In this document: positions 1-4,960 of the stretch, piece by piece
Numbering within the stretch: position 1 is the first letter of the stretch
Layout: each line of letters opens with the position of its first letter
The notes under the pieces: model-generated
The model's input: only the letters and a program-made list of their open reading frames with translations
Told to the model about the DNA's origin: nothing
Databases searched by the model: none
Program-made: the position numbers and the translations under genes
DNA from: JBBRYB01 sp038238115
GTDB lineage: Bacteria > Actinomycetota > Actinomycetes > Propionibacteriales > Nocardioidaceae
Reading direction: 5' to 3'
NCBI GenBank assembly: GCA_038238115.1
Contig: JBBRYB010000125.1
Coordinates: 1 to 7,261 of the forward strand
Length of the DNA: 7,261 bases

Positions 1-9
1 GACCGCGAC

Positions 10-38
10 TTGATCCGCCAACGGGCCGCTTGTAGGGT
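10..38 (+). promoter_or_regulatory. Likely promoter of the initiator tRNA gene
   Basis: A -35-like hexamer TTGATC (10-15) is separated by 17 nt from a -10-like hexamer TAGGGT (33-38), which fits the TAnnnT form common in actinobacterial housekeeping promoters. Transcription would begin near 45, about 20 nt before the mature tRNA, leaving a short 5' leader for RNase P to remove. Assigned by eye from spacing and consensus only. Confidence 0.55.
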
Positions 39-63
39 TGTCCTTCGCTGCGCAAGCAGTCAC

Positions 64-140
64 CGCGGGGTGGAGCAGTTCGGTAGCTCGCTGGGCTCAT
101 AACCCAGAGGTCGCAGGTTCAAATCCTGCCCCCGCTACCA
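64..140 (+). tRNA. Initiator tRNA-fMet, anticodon CAU
   Basis: A complete 77-nt cloverleaf can be folded. The acceptor strand CGCGGGG (64-70) pairs with CCCCGCT (130-136), and the discriminator A and encoded CCA follow at 137-140. The anticodon arm is CTGGG-CTCATAA-CCCAG, with anticodon CAT at 98-100. The T arm carries GGTTCAAATCC. Two features mark it as the initiator and not the elongator: the first base pair is a C1.T72 mismatch, and the anticodon stem has three consecutive G-C pairs next to the loop. It would deliver formyl-methionine to the ribosomal P site. tRNA genes are common integration sites, but no second copy of the tRNA 3' end is visible in this window. Confidence 0.95.
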
Positions 141-588
141 AGAAAGTGCAGGTCAGACGCGGTTTCATGGGTGAATACTCGCCCGGCTCAGGTGGCCAAT
201 GTCAGCAAGATGTCCGCGGACACCGCGAGGGCGTAGGCCTGTGGAGCCTCAGCCGCGAAGATCAGCGAAAACTGGCGAATGCCAGCGGAGAGCGGAAACT
301 GCGACCTCTTAGCCAATGACCCAGAGGTCGCGCTCACCATTATGCCTTCGAGCCTGCGCAGCCCGCGAGCCTTCGACGTGGCCAAGAGCCGCATTTCTTG
401 ATCGAGTTCTGCATGTTGCCGATGTTGGCGGGCTAGAACATCTCCAGCCTGAGTGGATTCAGGCTCGTTGCCTGACCTTTTGCTCCGTAGCGACCGTCAG
501 GCCGGTCGAGCGGGCCGTTCGTGGACCAGTTCATGGGTCCCGTCAGTCCCACCAAGAGGGGGTGCGAGGCCTGACCCCTAGCGACCGC
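141..588. other. Non-coding stretch with short repeats, no supportable gene
   Basis: I see no reading frame here with convincing protein character. What can be seen is a pair of similar direct motifs (AGCGAAAACTGGCGA near 262 and AGCGGAAACTGCGA near 292) followed by a hairpin at 301-331. This repetitive, hairpin-rich texture would fit the end of a degraded insertion sequence, possibly of IS21 type, but no transposase fragment supports that. The region separates the tRNA from the decayed SRPBCC gene. Confidence 0.4.
301..331. repeat. Perfect 9-bp inverted repeat (hairpin)
   Basis: GCGACCTCT (301-309) and AGAGGTCGC (323-331) are exact reverse complements around a 13-nt loop. The right arm with its left flank (319-331, ACCCAGAGGTCGC) also repeats 13 nt of the tRNA anticodon-arm and variable-loop region (102-114). 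It has no T-run, so it is not a typical intrinsic terminator. It may be a recombination or regulatory remnant. Confidence 0.6.
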
Positions 589-1163
589 CTACTTTGCCCA
601 AGCGGCGCTGGGGCTTGCGGCCGACTCGGCTCGCATCTTGATGCCACGCAGCATTCGTCGGAGCATGGCGAAGTCTCCGAACTCCATGAGGATCACGCCC
701 AGTAGGGCCATCACGGGCCGGCGCCAGTCATAGACGGCGCGGATCTACGTGACGAGGTGGGTTCCGCCTGCCCCGGTGGGGGGAGGACCCACACCCACGT
801 GCTGTTCGGCTTAATCCAGCAGCGACCGGTTGGTCTCGAAGGAGTCAACCCTCAAGGCGGTGCGATCGGTGGGCGGGGCCTTGCGCGACATCGGCACCAC
901 TGCCCGACCTCGAGGTGCTGGAGTTGGGGCAGGATCGTCGTGGCGCTCGGATGCCCCAGATTGTCGAGCAGGTCGTTGCTGTACCAACCGGCACGCAGAC
1001 AGCCCACCTGAACCAGCCAGGGCCAGACCGCCTCCGGAGGAGCCGCAATGGTGATCGCCCTCGTCGCTTTGAACTGGGCCTGCGGCAAGAGTTTGTCTCC
1101 GGGCATGGACGCGGTGACCTCCGCAGAACTCGCACCCCAGCGAAGGTGCCACCGTCGGTACAA
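589..1163 (-). pseudogene. Decayed SRPBCC-family (START/Bet v1-like) protein gene
   Basis: Read on the minus strand from a TTG at 1163, the product begins LYRRWHLRWG and continues with ITIAAPPEAVWPWLVQVGC, AGWYSNDLLDNLG and LPQLQHLEVGQW. These resemble a widespread actinobacterial SRPBCC (hydrophobic ligand-binding fold) family. After EVGQW, near 897-901, one base is missing and the protein continues in another frame as PTDRTALRVDSFETNRSLLD, then stops at TAA (811-813). Homology goes on past this stop, with a short out-of-frame piece (NSTWVWV), then TGAGGTHLVT, a second in-frame stop (TAG), and IRAVYDWRRPVMALLGV...MEFGDFAMLRRMLRGIKMRAE, to a final TAG at 589-591. The total of about 190 codons is near family length, so the gene was once nearly full length. 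At least one clear frameshift, a probable compensating pair and two stops make it non-functional. The IS3 remnant upstream may have removed the true start. Confidence 0.85.
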
Positions 1164-1231
1164 AGGTGCGGAGAGGAATGCAGGGAGATCGCACTGACCG
1201 GGCCGAGCGAGGGGTGCCTGACGCGACCGGG

Positions 1232-1902
1232 CTGTTGCCGTTGACGGCGGCGGAGCGCGCGAGCTGACGAAGCTGCGGCGGGAGAAGGCGAAACTGCGGG
1301 TGGAGCGGGAGATCTTGAAAAAGCGGCGGCCTTCAACGTGTGAGCAGTCGACCAGGTGACGGTTCGCCTTTGTCGATCAGGAGAAGGCGATCTACGCCGT
1401 CGTCGTGCTGTGCAGGCTGCTCAAGGTAAGCACGTCGGGATACTACGCGTGGGTGGCCCGGCCGCCCTCAGCACGAGAGGTCGCCGACGGCGTCTTGGCC
1501 ATCCAGATCCAGACGGCGTTCGAGGCCAACCGGCAGGGTCTACGGAGCACCGACACGACCGCGGCGACCTCGACCGGTTGAATCCGCCGAGTACACGTCT
1601 CATCAGCTCGAGCGGGAGCTGCGGCGCCACGGTGCTCTGCCCTCATGGGCAGCGTCGCGGACTGCTTCGCTAACGCGCTGGCCGAGAGCGTGTTCGCGAC
1701 CTTGCAGTGCGAGCTGTTCGACCAACAGCCCGGCGGCCGGTTCACCTCCAGGCGCGAAGCCAAGCTCGCCGTGTTCGACTACCTCGAGACCTTCTACAAC
1801 CCTCGCCTCCGACACTCCGCGTTAGGCCAGATCTCCCCAGCCATCTTCGAACACAAGTCCTCACCGAAAGCCCCGCAGCATGACCATGCACGCAGCAACC
1901 CG
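1232..1902 (+). pseudogene. Broken IS3-family transposase (orfA 3' end plus orfB pieces)
   Basis: Three frames together give IS3 transposase. The orfA tail (ELTKLRREKAKLRVEREILKK, 1258-1323) follows a one-base loss near 1257. The orfB start (FAFVDQEKAIYAVVVLCRLL, then STSGYYAWVARPP) runs from about 1359 and stops after about 70 codons near 1580. A third part starts at 1588 (AEYTSHQLERELRRHGALPS), then, after loss of one base near 1642, continues as MGSVADCFANALAESVFATL and ends with FDYLETFYNPRLRHSALGQI. The segment that carries the first two catalytic aspartates is deleted. In the third motif the usual DCFDNALAE reads DCFANALAE. The catalytic Glu is still there, but the protein must be inactive. 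Confidence 0.85.
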
Positions 1903-1927
1903 GTGTCCGCGAAAGCGGTCAACTCCA
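1232..1927 (+). mobile_element. Remnant of an IS3-family insertion sequence (left part and middle lost)
   Basis: The remnant starts inside orfA (PLTAAERAELTKLRREK) and ends at a probable right terminus. The right end is GTCAACTCCA at 1918-1927, the complement of a TGGAGTTGAC-type IS3 end. No matching left inverted repeat is present in the window, and the segment abuts the 5' side of the decayed SRPBCC gene. The element cannot move on its own. Confidence 0.8.
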
Positions 1928-1954
1928 GAGCGCCAAATTTGAGCTCCATCCGCG

Positions 1955-2164
1955 ATGGTCACCCACGCGGGCATCTTCAGTCGAGTCAACGACTCCGGCT
2001 CGGGCATCTTCGTTGACTGGAAGTTGGCCCTTGACAGGAGCTGGGAGGCACTCTACGTTGCGAGTGTCTCTGGCAACGAACTTCAAAATCCGCAAGTCCT
2101 GAGAGCGTGCCTCACCGAGACCGTGATGGCTGGCTTCGCTGAGCTGCTTCTACGACGATCGTGA
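1955..2164 (+). CDS. Doubtful 69-aa hypothetical ORF upstream of the operon
   Basis: The frame begins MVTHAGIFSRVNDSGSGIF and ends VMAGFAELLLRRS. I do not recognise it. There is no convincing Shine-Dalgarno sequence before the ATG, which lies 28 nt past the end of the IS3 remnant. A strong promoter match (2031-2059) sits inside the frame, so it may be the remnant of a gene cut by the insertion, or not coding at all. It is kept because it is the only small ORF on the same strand next to the ATP-grasp operon, where a precursor peptide could be expected. It lacks an obvious leader/core arrangement. An internal ATG at 2126 would give a 12-residue leader peptide in the same frame. Confidence 0.2.
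   Translation: MVTHAGIFSRVNDSGSGIFVDWKLALDRSWEALYVASVSGNELQNPQVLRACLTETVMAGFAELLLRRS
2031..2059 (+). promoter_or_regulatory. Probable SigA-type promoter of the three-gene operon
   Basis: A perfect TTGACA (2031-2036) is followed after exactly 17 nt by TACGTT (2054-2059), which matches the TAnnnT -10 form. Transcription would start near 2066, giving a 5' leader of roughly 155 nt before the first start codon at 2222. It is the best promoter match I found upstream of the operon. Confidence 0.55.
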
Positions 2165-2177
2165 GTCGACGTTCTCT

Positions 2178-2190
2178 GATTCGACGAATC
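2178..2190. promoter_or_regulatory. Perfect 13-bp palindrome, candidate operator
   Basis: GATTCG and CGAATC flank a central A, forming a perfect palindrome 31 nt upstream of the first operon start codon. It lies downstream of the predicted promoter, a place where a dimeric repressor could block transcription. It might instead be an RNA hairpin in the leader. No regulator gene is present in the window. Confidence 0.35.
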
Positions 2191-2211
2191 TTGAGTTCAC
2201 GGGTGAATGAT

Positions 2212-2215
2212 GAGG
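2212..2215 (+). promoter_or_regulatory. Shine-Dalgarno GAGG that decides the start at 2222
   Basis: GAGG at 2212-2215 lies 6 nt before the ATG at 2222. The two upstream in-frame ATGs (2207 and 2210) overlap this site and have no well-spaced ribosome binding site of their own, so 2222 is the preferred start. Confidence 0.6.
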
Positions 2216-2221
2216 TGCGGC

Positions 2222-2959
2222 ATGCTCGACTCGATTCCCGGTTTTCCGCAACCGTTCATGGACCGGCATATGGCCTGGCACATGGAACCGCCACCCGCTG
2301 GTCGTTCGATTCCGCAGACTCAGCCGGGGTCGGGCGCGGAATTCTTGGATTGGCACCATCAGTTCATCATCGACGTGAAGGCGTGGTATGGCACGCAGCC
2401 TGGAGCAGATCTCTCTAAACTTGCTGGCTGGGCGCAGTTCCCGGCCGATCTCGCGGCGGCGCATGGGGCGGAACTGACTGACTTCGAAGCATATGCCGGT
2501 AATCCGGCCAACTTTACGAGCGAGGACGCTCTAGGCATATACGTGGAGGCCGAGCATAATCTGGTTCATGGTTATATTGCAAGCTTCTACGACGAGTCAG
2601 AATTTGGAGGTTTTGACTCGTGCAAATTCTTTATGTTTTATCAGTGGCATGGCTTGATCGATGCTTGGCGAGGAAACTGGCTCGTGCACCACAAGAGTGC
2701 GATCAAGGATGTTATTGACTCAAGCGGCGGTATCAAGATCCATTCCGATGTGATTCGGAAGCCAATCTTCGTCGAAGTTCCTTCCAAACTCGTCTTCGAG
2801 GGAACGCCCCCGAAGAATCCCAAGGAGACCGTCGAGGTCCCTGGAATTGGTGACCGGGGCGATCCTGTCGAACTTTTGGCCCACCGAATTGCTCTGCTCG
2901 AGAACGCCCTGCACCGTCGAGCCTTCATCCAGCCGCAGGAGCGCCCTGAGGTTGGTTGA
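2222..2959 (+). CDS. Small tyrosinase-like type-3 di-copper protein
   Basis: This protein of 245 residues has the landmarks of the tyrosinase/hemocyanin copper fold. Its N-terminal half has H16 and H20 (DRHMAWHME) and FLDWHHQF (H45/H46), comparable to the WHRxF of the CuA site. Its middle has EHNLVHGYI (H112, H116), matching the HNxxH of CuB, and FYQWHGLIDAW (H143, D147, W149), matching the FxxHHxxxDxxW CuB signature with Trp for the first His. The liganding His of that pair is normally the second, which is kept. Known members bind two coppers and oxidise phenols or catechols; the substrate here is unknown. No signal peptide is visible, so it is probably cytoplasmic. A tail of about 100 residues follows the copper domain, with a short amphipathic helix (about 214-236) and FIQPQERP near the end. 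Third positions are less GC-rich than in the neighbours. The stop overlaps the next start by 1 nt (TGATG). The copper-protein call is fairly secure; enzyme activity is inferred. Confidence 0.75.
   Translation: MLDSIPGFPQPFMDRHMAWHMEPPPAGRSIPQTQPGSGAEFLDWHHQFIIDVKAWYGTQPGADLSKLAGWAQFPADLAAAHGAELTDFEAYAGNPANFTSEDALGIYVEAEHNLVHGYIASFYDESEFGGFDSCKFFMFYQWHGLIDAWRGNWLVHHKSAIKDVIDSSGGIKIHSDVIRKPIFVEVPSKLVFEGTPPKNPKETVEVPGIGDRGDPVELLAHRIALLENALHRRAFIQPQERPEVG
2948..2951 (+). promoter_or_regulatory. Shine-Dalgarno GAGG for the second operon gene
   Basis: GAGG inside the last codons of the di-copper gene lies 7 nt before the ATG at 2959. It supports that ATG over the TTG one codon earlier (2956) and indicates translational coupling. 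Confidence 0.6.
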
Positions 2960-3618
2960 TGCTTCTCATCCTTGGCTCGGCGTACGATGCGCAGCCCTGG
3001 AGGTTGGCCGAGCGATGGATGCAGGCGGAGCGTGATGTCGCTGTGGCTACGCCTAGCGATCTCTCGAGGCCGGGATGGAGGTTGCGGGTAGGTCGACCGA
3101 CCCTGACGAGGGCAGCAGTAGGGGAGCGCGTTATCGCCGGCCACAGCATCGACGCGGCGATCAACGCCTTGGCGTGGATCGGGCCTCATGATCTGGCACA
3201 CGTCGACTCGATGGACCGTGACTACGTCGCCCAGGAGATGCTCTCTTTCCTGCTCGCCTGGGAACAAGAGCTGCGTTGCCTCGTTGTTGATCGCCCCACG
3301 TCAAGGTCGCTAACCGGATGTGGTCGGACGGACCTGGAATGGGTGGCCATCGCCACCTGCGTCGGCGTGGATACGGATGTGTCATGGGCGGGCCCCAGTG
3401 CGGCAGTCACAGTTGTGGGGGGCAGCGCAATCGTCGAACAGGGCTCGGTGTCCCTGGCCAACGCTGCCGAGGCCATGGCTCGGGCAGCCCAACGGTCGCT
3501 TGTGACATTGCGGTTCTCGTCGGGAAGTCGGCCGGTCTTCGTTGGTGCGGAGGCAAGGCCGGAGGTAGGCCACGACGATGTAGCGTTCGCCCTGCTCGAA
3601 TGGCTGGAGCGGTCGTGA
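2959..3618 (+). CDS. 219-aa protein resembling the N-terminal (pre-ATP-grasp) part of RimK/MvdD-type ligases
   Basis: The protein starts MLLILGSAYDAQPWRLAERW, a beta-alpha start typical of the Rossmann-like domain that precedes the ATP-grasp fold. Around residues 67-133 it has INALAWIGPHDL, DRDYVAQEMLSFLLAWEQEL, LVVDRPTSRSLTG and DLEWVAIAT, the layout seen before the catalytic core in MvdD-like enzymes (acidic DRxYVxxE helix, then a VxNRP-like turn). It ends with a beta-rich section (AVTVVGGSAIVE, LVTLRFSSG, PVFVGAEARPEV) and a helix (AFALLEWLERS). I see none of the ATP-grasp nucleotide-binding lysines or an ExN metal motif, so it is probably not an enzyme by itself. It could be a partner or substrate-recognition subunit of the ATP-grasp protein encoded next. 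It overlaps that gene by 4 nt (GTGA), so equal expression is likely. The family link is by motif pattern only; the function is unknown. Confidence 0.6.
   Translation: MLLILGSAYDAQPWRLAERWMQAERDVAVATPSDLSRPGWRLRVGRPTLTRAAVGERVIAGHSIDAAINALAWIGPHDLAHVDSMDRDYVAQEMLSFLLAWEQELRCLVVDRPTSRSLTGCGRTDLEWVAIATCVGVDTDVSWAGPSAAVTVVGGSAIVEQGSVSLANAAEAMARAAQRSLVTLRFSSGSRPVFVGAEARPEVGHDDVAFALLEWLERS
3606..3609 (+). promoter_or_regulatory. Shine-Dalgarno GGAG that decides the ATP-grasp start
   Basis: GGAG lies 5 nt before the GTG at 3615, which overlaps the upstream stop as GTGA. The alternative ATG at 3600 would add only five residues and lacks a well-placed ribosome binding site. The frame stays open as far back as 3318, but that part overlaps the second gene and reads as low-complexity shadow sequence. 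Confidence 0.6.
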
Positions 3619-4478
3619 CTGTGCTGCTGTGGGGCCGTGCGGGTGAGCCTATTGTCGAAGCTGTGGCGCGGGCCTGCGGGAGGTTGGGCGTGGAAGCCCT
3701 TGCCGTGGACGGTGACGAACTGCTGTCAGTGGACATGTGCGGCGGAATGGCCTTGCGTGACGGACGACGGATCGATCTGGGTAGTGTGAGCGGCGTACTG
3801 GTTCGTCCAAGCGGCCGCGCCCAGTCCCCCGAAGGTTTGCAAGCCTGCCGAGCTCTCCACGCCTGGACGGAACTCACTACCGTGACCGTTCTGAACCGCC
3901 TCTCGGCGGCGTCATCAAACCATTCGAAGCCGTACCAACTCGGCCAGATCGCCGAATCCGGTTTCGCCGTACCAGAAACTCTGGTCACCACCGACCCTGA
4001 CGATGTTCGAGAATTCTGTGCTGAATACGACCCCGTGGTGTACAAGTCCATTAGTGGAGTGCGCAGCATCGTGGCAGTACTAAACCCAGCGGACGAGGAC
4101 CGCCTCACGAACATATCCACCTGCCCAACTCAGTTTCAGCAGTACGTGGGAGGCACCGACCATCGGGTCCATGTCGTCGGCGGTCTCGTCTTTGCTTGTC
4201 GGGTCGATTCAACGGCGATCGACTATCGTTACGCGGAGCAAGCGGATGGGCTCACTGCCTTGACGGCCGTCAAGTTGAGCGACGATATCGCCGATCGCTG
4301 CATGGCGCTCACGAAGTCACTGAGCCTAGGCCTGGCCGGCATCGATCTCAGGCTTGATGGGCAAGGGACCTGGTGGTGTTTTGAGGTAAACACCGCACCC
4401 GGCTTCACCTGGTTTGAGGAGCAGACCGGACTCCCGATCGCCGACGCAGTGGCCAAGATGCTGCGAGGTCCTCGGTAG
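3615..4478 (+). CDS. RimK/MvdD-type ATP-grasp ligase (putative peptide-modifying)
   Basis: This 287-residue protein has an N-terminal domain (1-95: MTVLLWGRAGE to VSGVLVRPSGRAQ and TVTVLNRLSAAS) followed by an ATP-grasp core. Core features are SNHSKPYQLGQIAESGF (101-117) with N102 and K105, VPETLVTTDPDDV (119-131), the nucleotide-binding strand PVVYKSISG (140-148) with K144, FQQYVGGTDHRVHVVGG (174-190), CRVDSTAIDYRY (195-206) and the metal-binding end AGIDLRLDGQG...WCFEVNTAPGF (241-264) with D244, E257 and N259. Enzymes of this fold activate a carboxylate as acyl-phosphate with ATP and Mg2+ and join it to an amine or hydroxyl. RimK adds glutamate to a protein tail, and MvdC/MvdD close rings in microviridin precursors. 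Length and motif order agree with an intact enzyme. It is the last gene of the operon and ends 6 nt before an IS6-like terminus. The ATP-grasp fold is secure; the substrate is unknown. Confidence 0.85.
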   Translation: MTVLLWGRAGEPIVEAVARACGRLGVEALAVDGDELLSVDMCGGMALRDGRRIDLGSVSGVLVRPSGRAQSPEGLQACRALHAWTELTTVTVLNRLSAASSNHSKPYQLGQIAESGFAVPETLVTTDPDDVREFCAEYDPVVYKSISGVRSIVAVLNPADEDRLTNISTCPTQFQQYVGGTDHRVHVVGGLVFACRVDSTAIDYRYAEQADGLTALTAVKLSDDIADRCMALTKSLSLGLAGIDLRLDGQGTWWCFEVNTAPGFTWFEEQTGLPIADAVAKMLRGPR

Positions 4479-4484
4479 GACGCG

Positions 4485-4640
4485 GGCGCTGTCTGCGTTG
4501 TTGGAGCGCGGGATACCGCGAGTCGTTGGGGTCAGCTCTGGTGGCCAGGGCCAGATCGGAGGTCCCTGCCGCGCCCGGCGGGCAGCCCCTCAACGGGCAC
4601 TCTCACGTCGGGCCAGCAGGTAAGCCCGGTGCCGCGAGAT
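4485..4640. other. Non-coding stretch after the operon, possible IS6-like left terminus at 4485-4500
   Basis: No gene is supportable. GGCGCTGTCTGCGTTG at 4485-4500 resembles the IS6-family end GGCACTGTTGCG seen at 7121 and, inverted, at 4848-4863. It begins six bases after the ATP-grasp stop codon. If real, 4485-4863 is the shell of a deleted IS6 copy. The flanking 8-mers do not match as a target duplication, so the call is tentative. No clear terminator hairpin for the operon is visible. Confidence 0.3.
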
Positions 4641-4748
4641 CCTTCGGGCGGCAGGGCTGAACCCTCCCGGTGTCGCTCAGATGGCGACCGCCAGTTCATC
4701 GAAGGCCACCTGGACTCGATGGAGGACCGGTGTGTCGGTGGCGATGTC
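4641..4748 (-). pseudogene. 3' end of an IS6-family transposase gene (fragment, minus strand)
   Basis: On the minus strand the frame ending at 4677-4679 reads DIATDTPVLHRVQVAFDELA then VAI and stop. This is the C-terminus typical of actinobacterial IS6-family DDE transposases (RGHYxxx...AAFDELALAI), and it matches the copies near 6972 and 7176. After the stop, GGTTCAGCCCTGCCGCCCGA still resembles the terminal segment of the element, but the end itself has been lost. The fragment keeps no catalytic residues. Confidence 0.7.
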
Positions 4749-4807
4749 GCCCCCCGACGCACCGGCGGCTACCGCAGGCCTTCGGAGAACTGGCGCTCGC
4801 CATCTGA
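4679..4807. repeat. Imperfect inverted repeat formed by two opposed IS6 3' ends
   Basis: CAGATGGCGACCGCCAGTTC on the left mirrors GAACTGGCGCTCGCCATCTG on the right, with one mismatch in about 20 bases and weaker similarity continuing inward to the junction near 4750. It arises from two convergent transposase 3' fragments, so it is a rearrangement scar and probably not a regulatory structure. Confidence 0.65.
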
Positions 4808-4863
4808 AACCCCACCGGGCGATCGTTCAACCATGTCACCCGATCGGCCAACGCAACACAGCC
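4754..4863 (+). pseudogene. 3' end of an IS6-family transposase gene with element terminus (fragment, plus strand)
   Basis: The plus strand reads THRRLPQAFGELALAI and stops at 4805-4807, followed by a terminal segment that ends ACGCAACACAGCC. The 44 nt at 4820-4863 match the reverse complement of 7121-7164 at 38 of 44 positions by eye, identifying an IS6-family inverted-repeat end (IS26-type ends begin GGCACTGTTGC). It lies back to back with the minus-strand fragment: 4680-4699 and 4787-4806 differ at about one position when inverted. Confidence 0.75.
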
Positions 4864-4902
4864 ATCTAGGGACGGGAGCGTCCTGCGGGACCTGCATCGC
4901 CA

Positions 4903-4927
4903 GGGTCTGCCCAGAGTTTGGTTGACA
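4903..4927 (+). repeat. Left inverted repeat of the IS3-family element
   Basis: It begins GGGTCTGCCC and ends TTGACA, pairing with 6172-6196. The terminal TTGACA reads inward and could act as a -35 box for the transposase, though no good -10 box follows at the right distance. Confidence 0.8.
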
Positions 4928-4960
4928 TCTGACGTGTGAGGATTCGTCCTCGCTGGAAGG

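Noticed and set aside
64..140. tRNA 3' end as an attL/attR pair of an integrated island
   Set aside because: No second copy of the T-arm and acceptor segment and no tyrosine or serine recombinase gene are visible in the window.
845..1336. 163-codon minus-strand frame next to the SRPBCC remnant
   Set aside because: It is low-complexity Arg/Ser/Pro sequence, and the SRPBCC family similarity lies in the other two minus-strand frames.
3318..3614. Upstream extension of the ATP-grasp reading frame by about 99 codons
   Set aside because: It lies wholly inside the second operon gene. It reads as Gly/Arg/Cys-rich shadow sequence, and a GTG with a good Shine-Dalgarno site and GTGA overlap exists at 3615.
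3407..4120. 237-codon open frame on the minus strand opposite the operon
   Set aside because: It is Ser/Arg/Pro-rich shadow sequence across the junction of two well-supported plus-strand genes.
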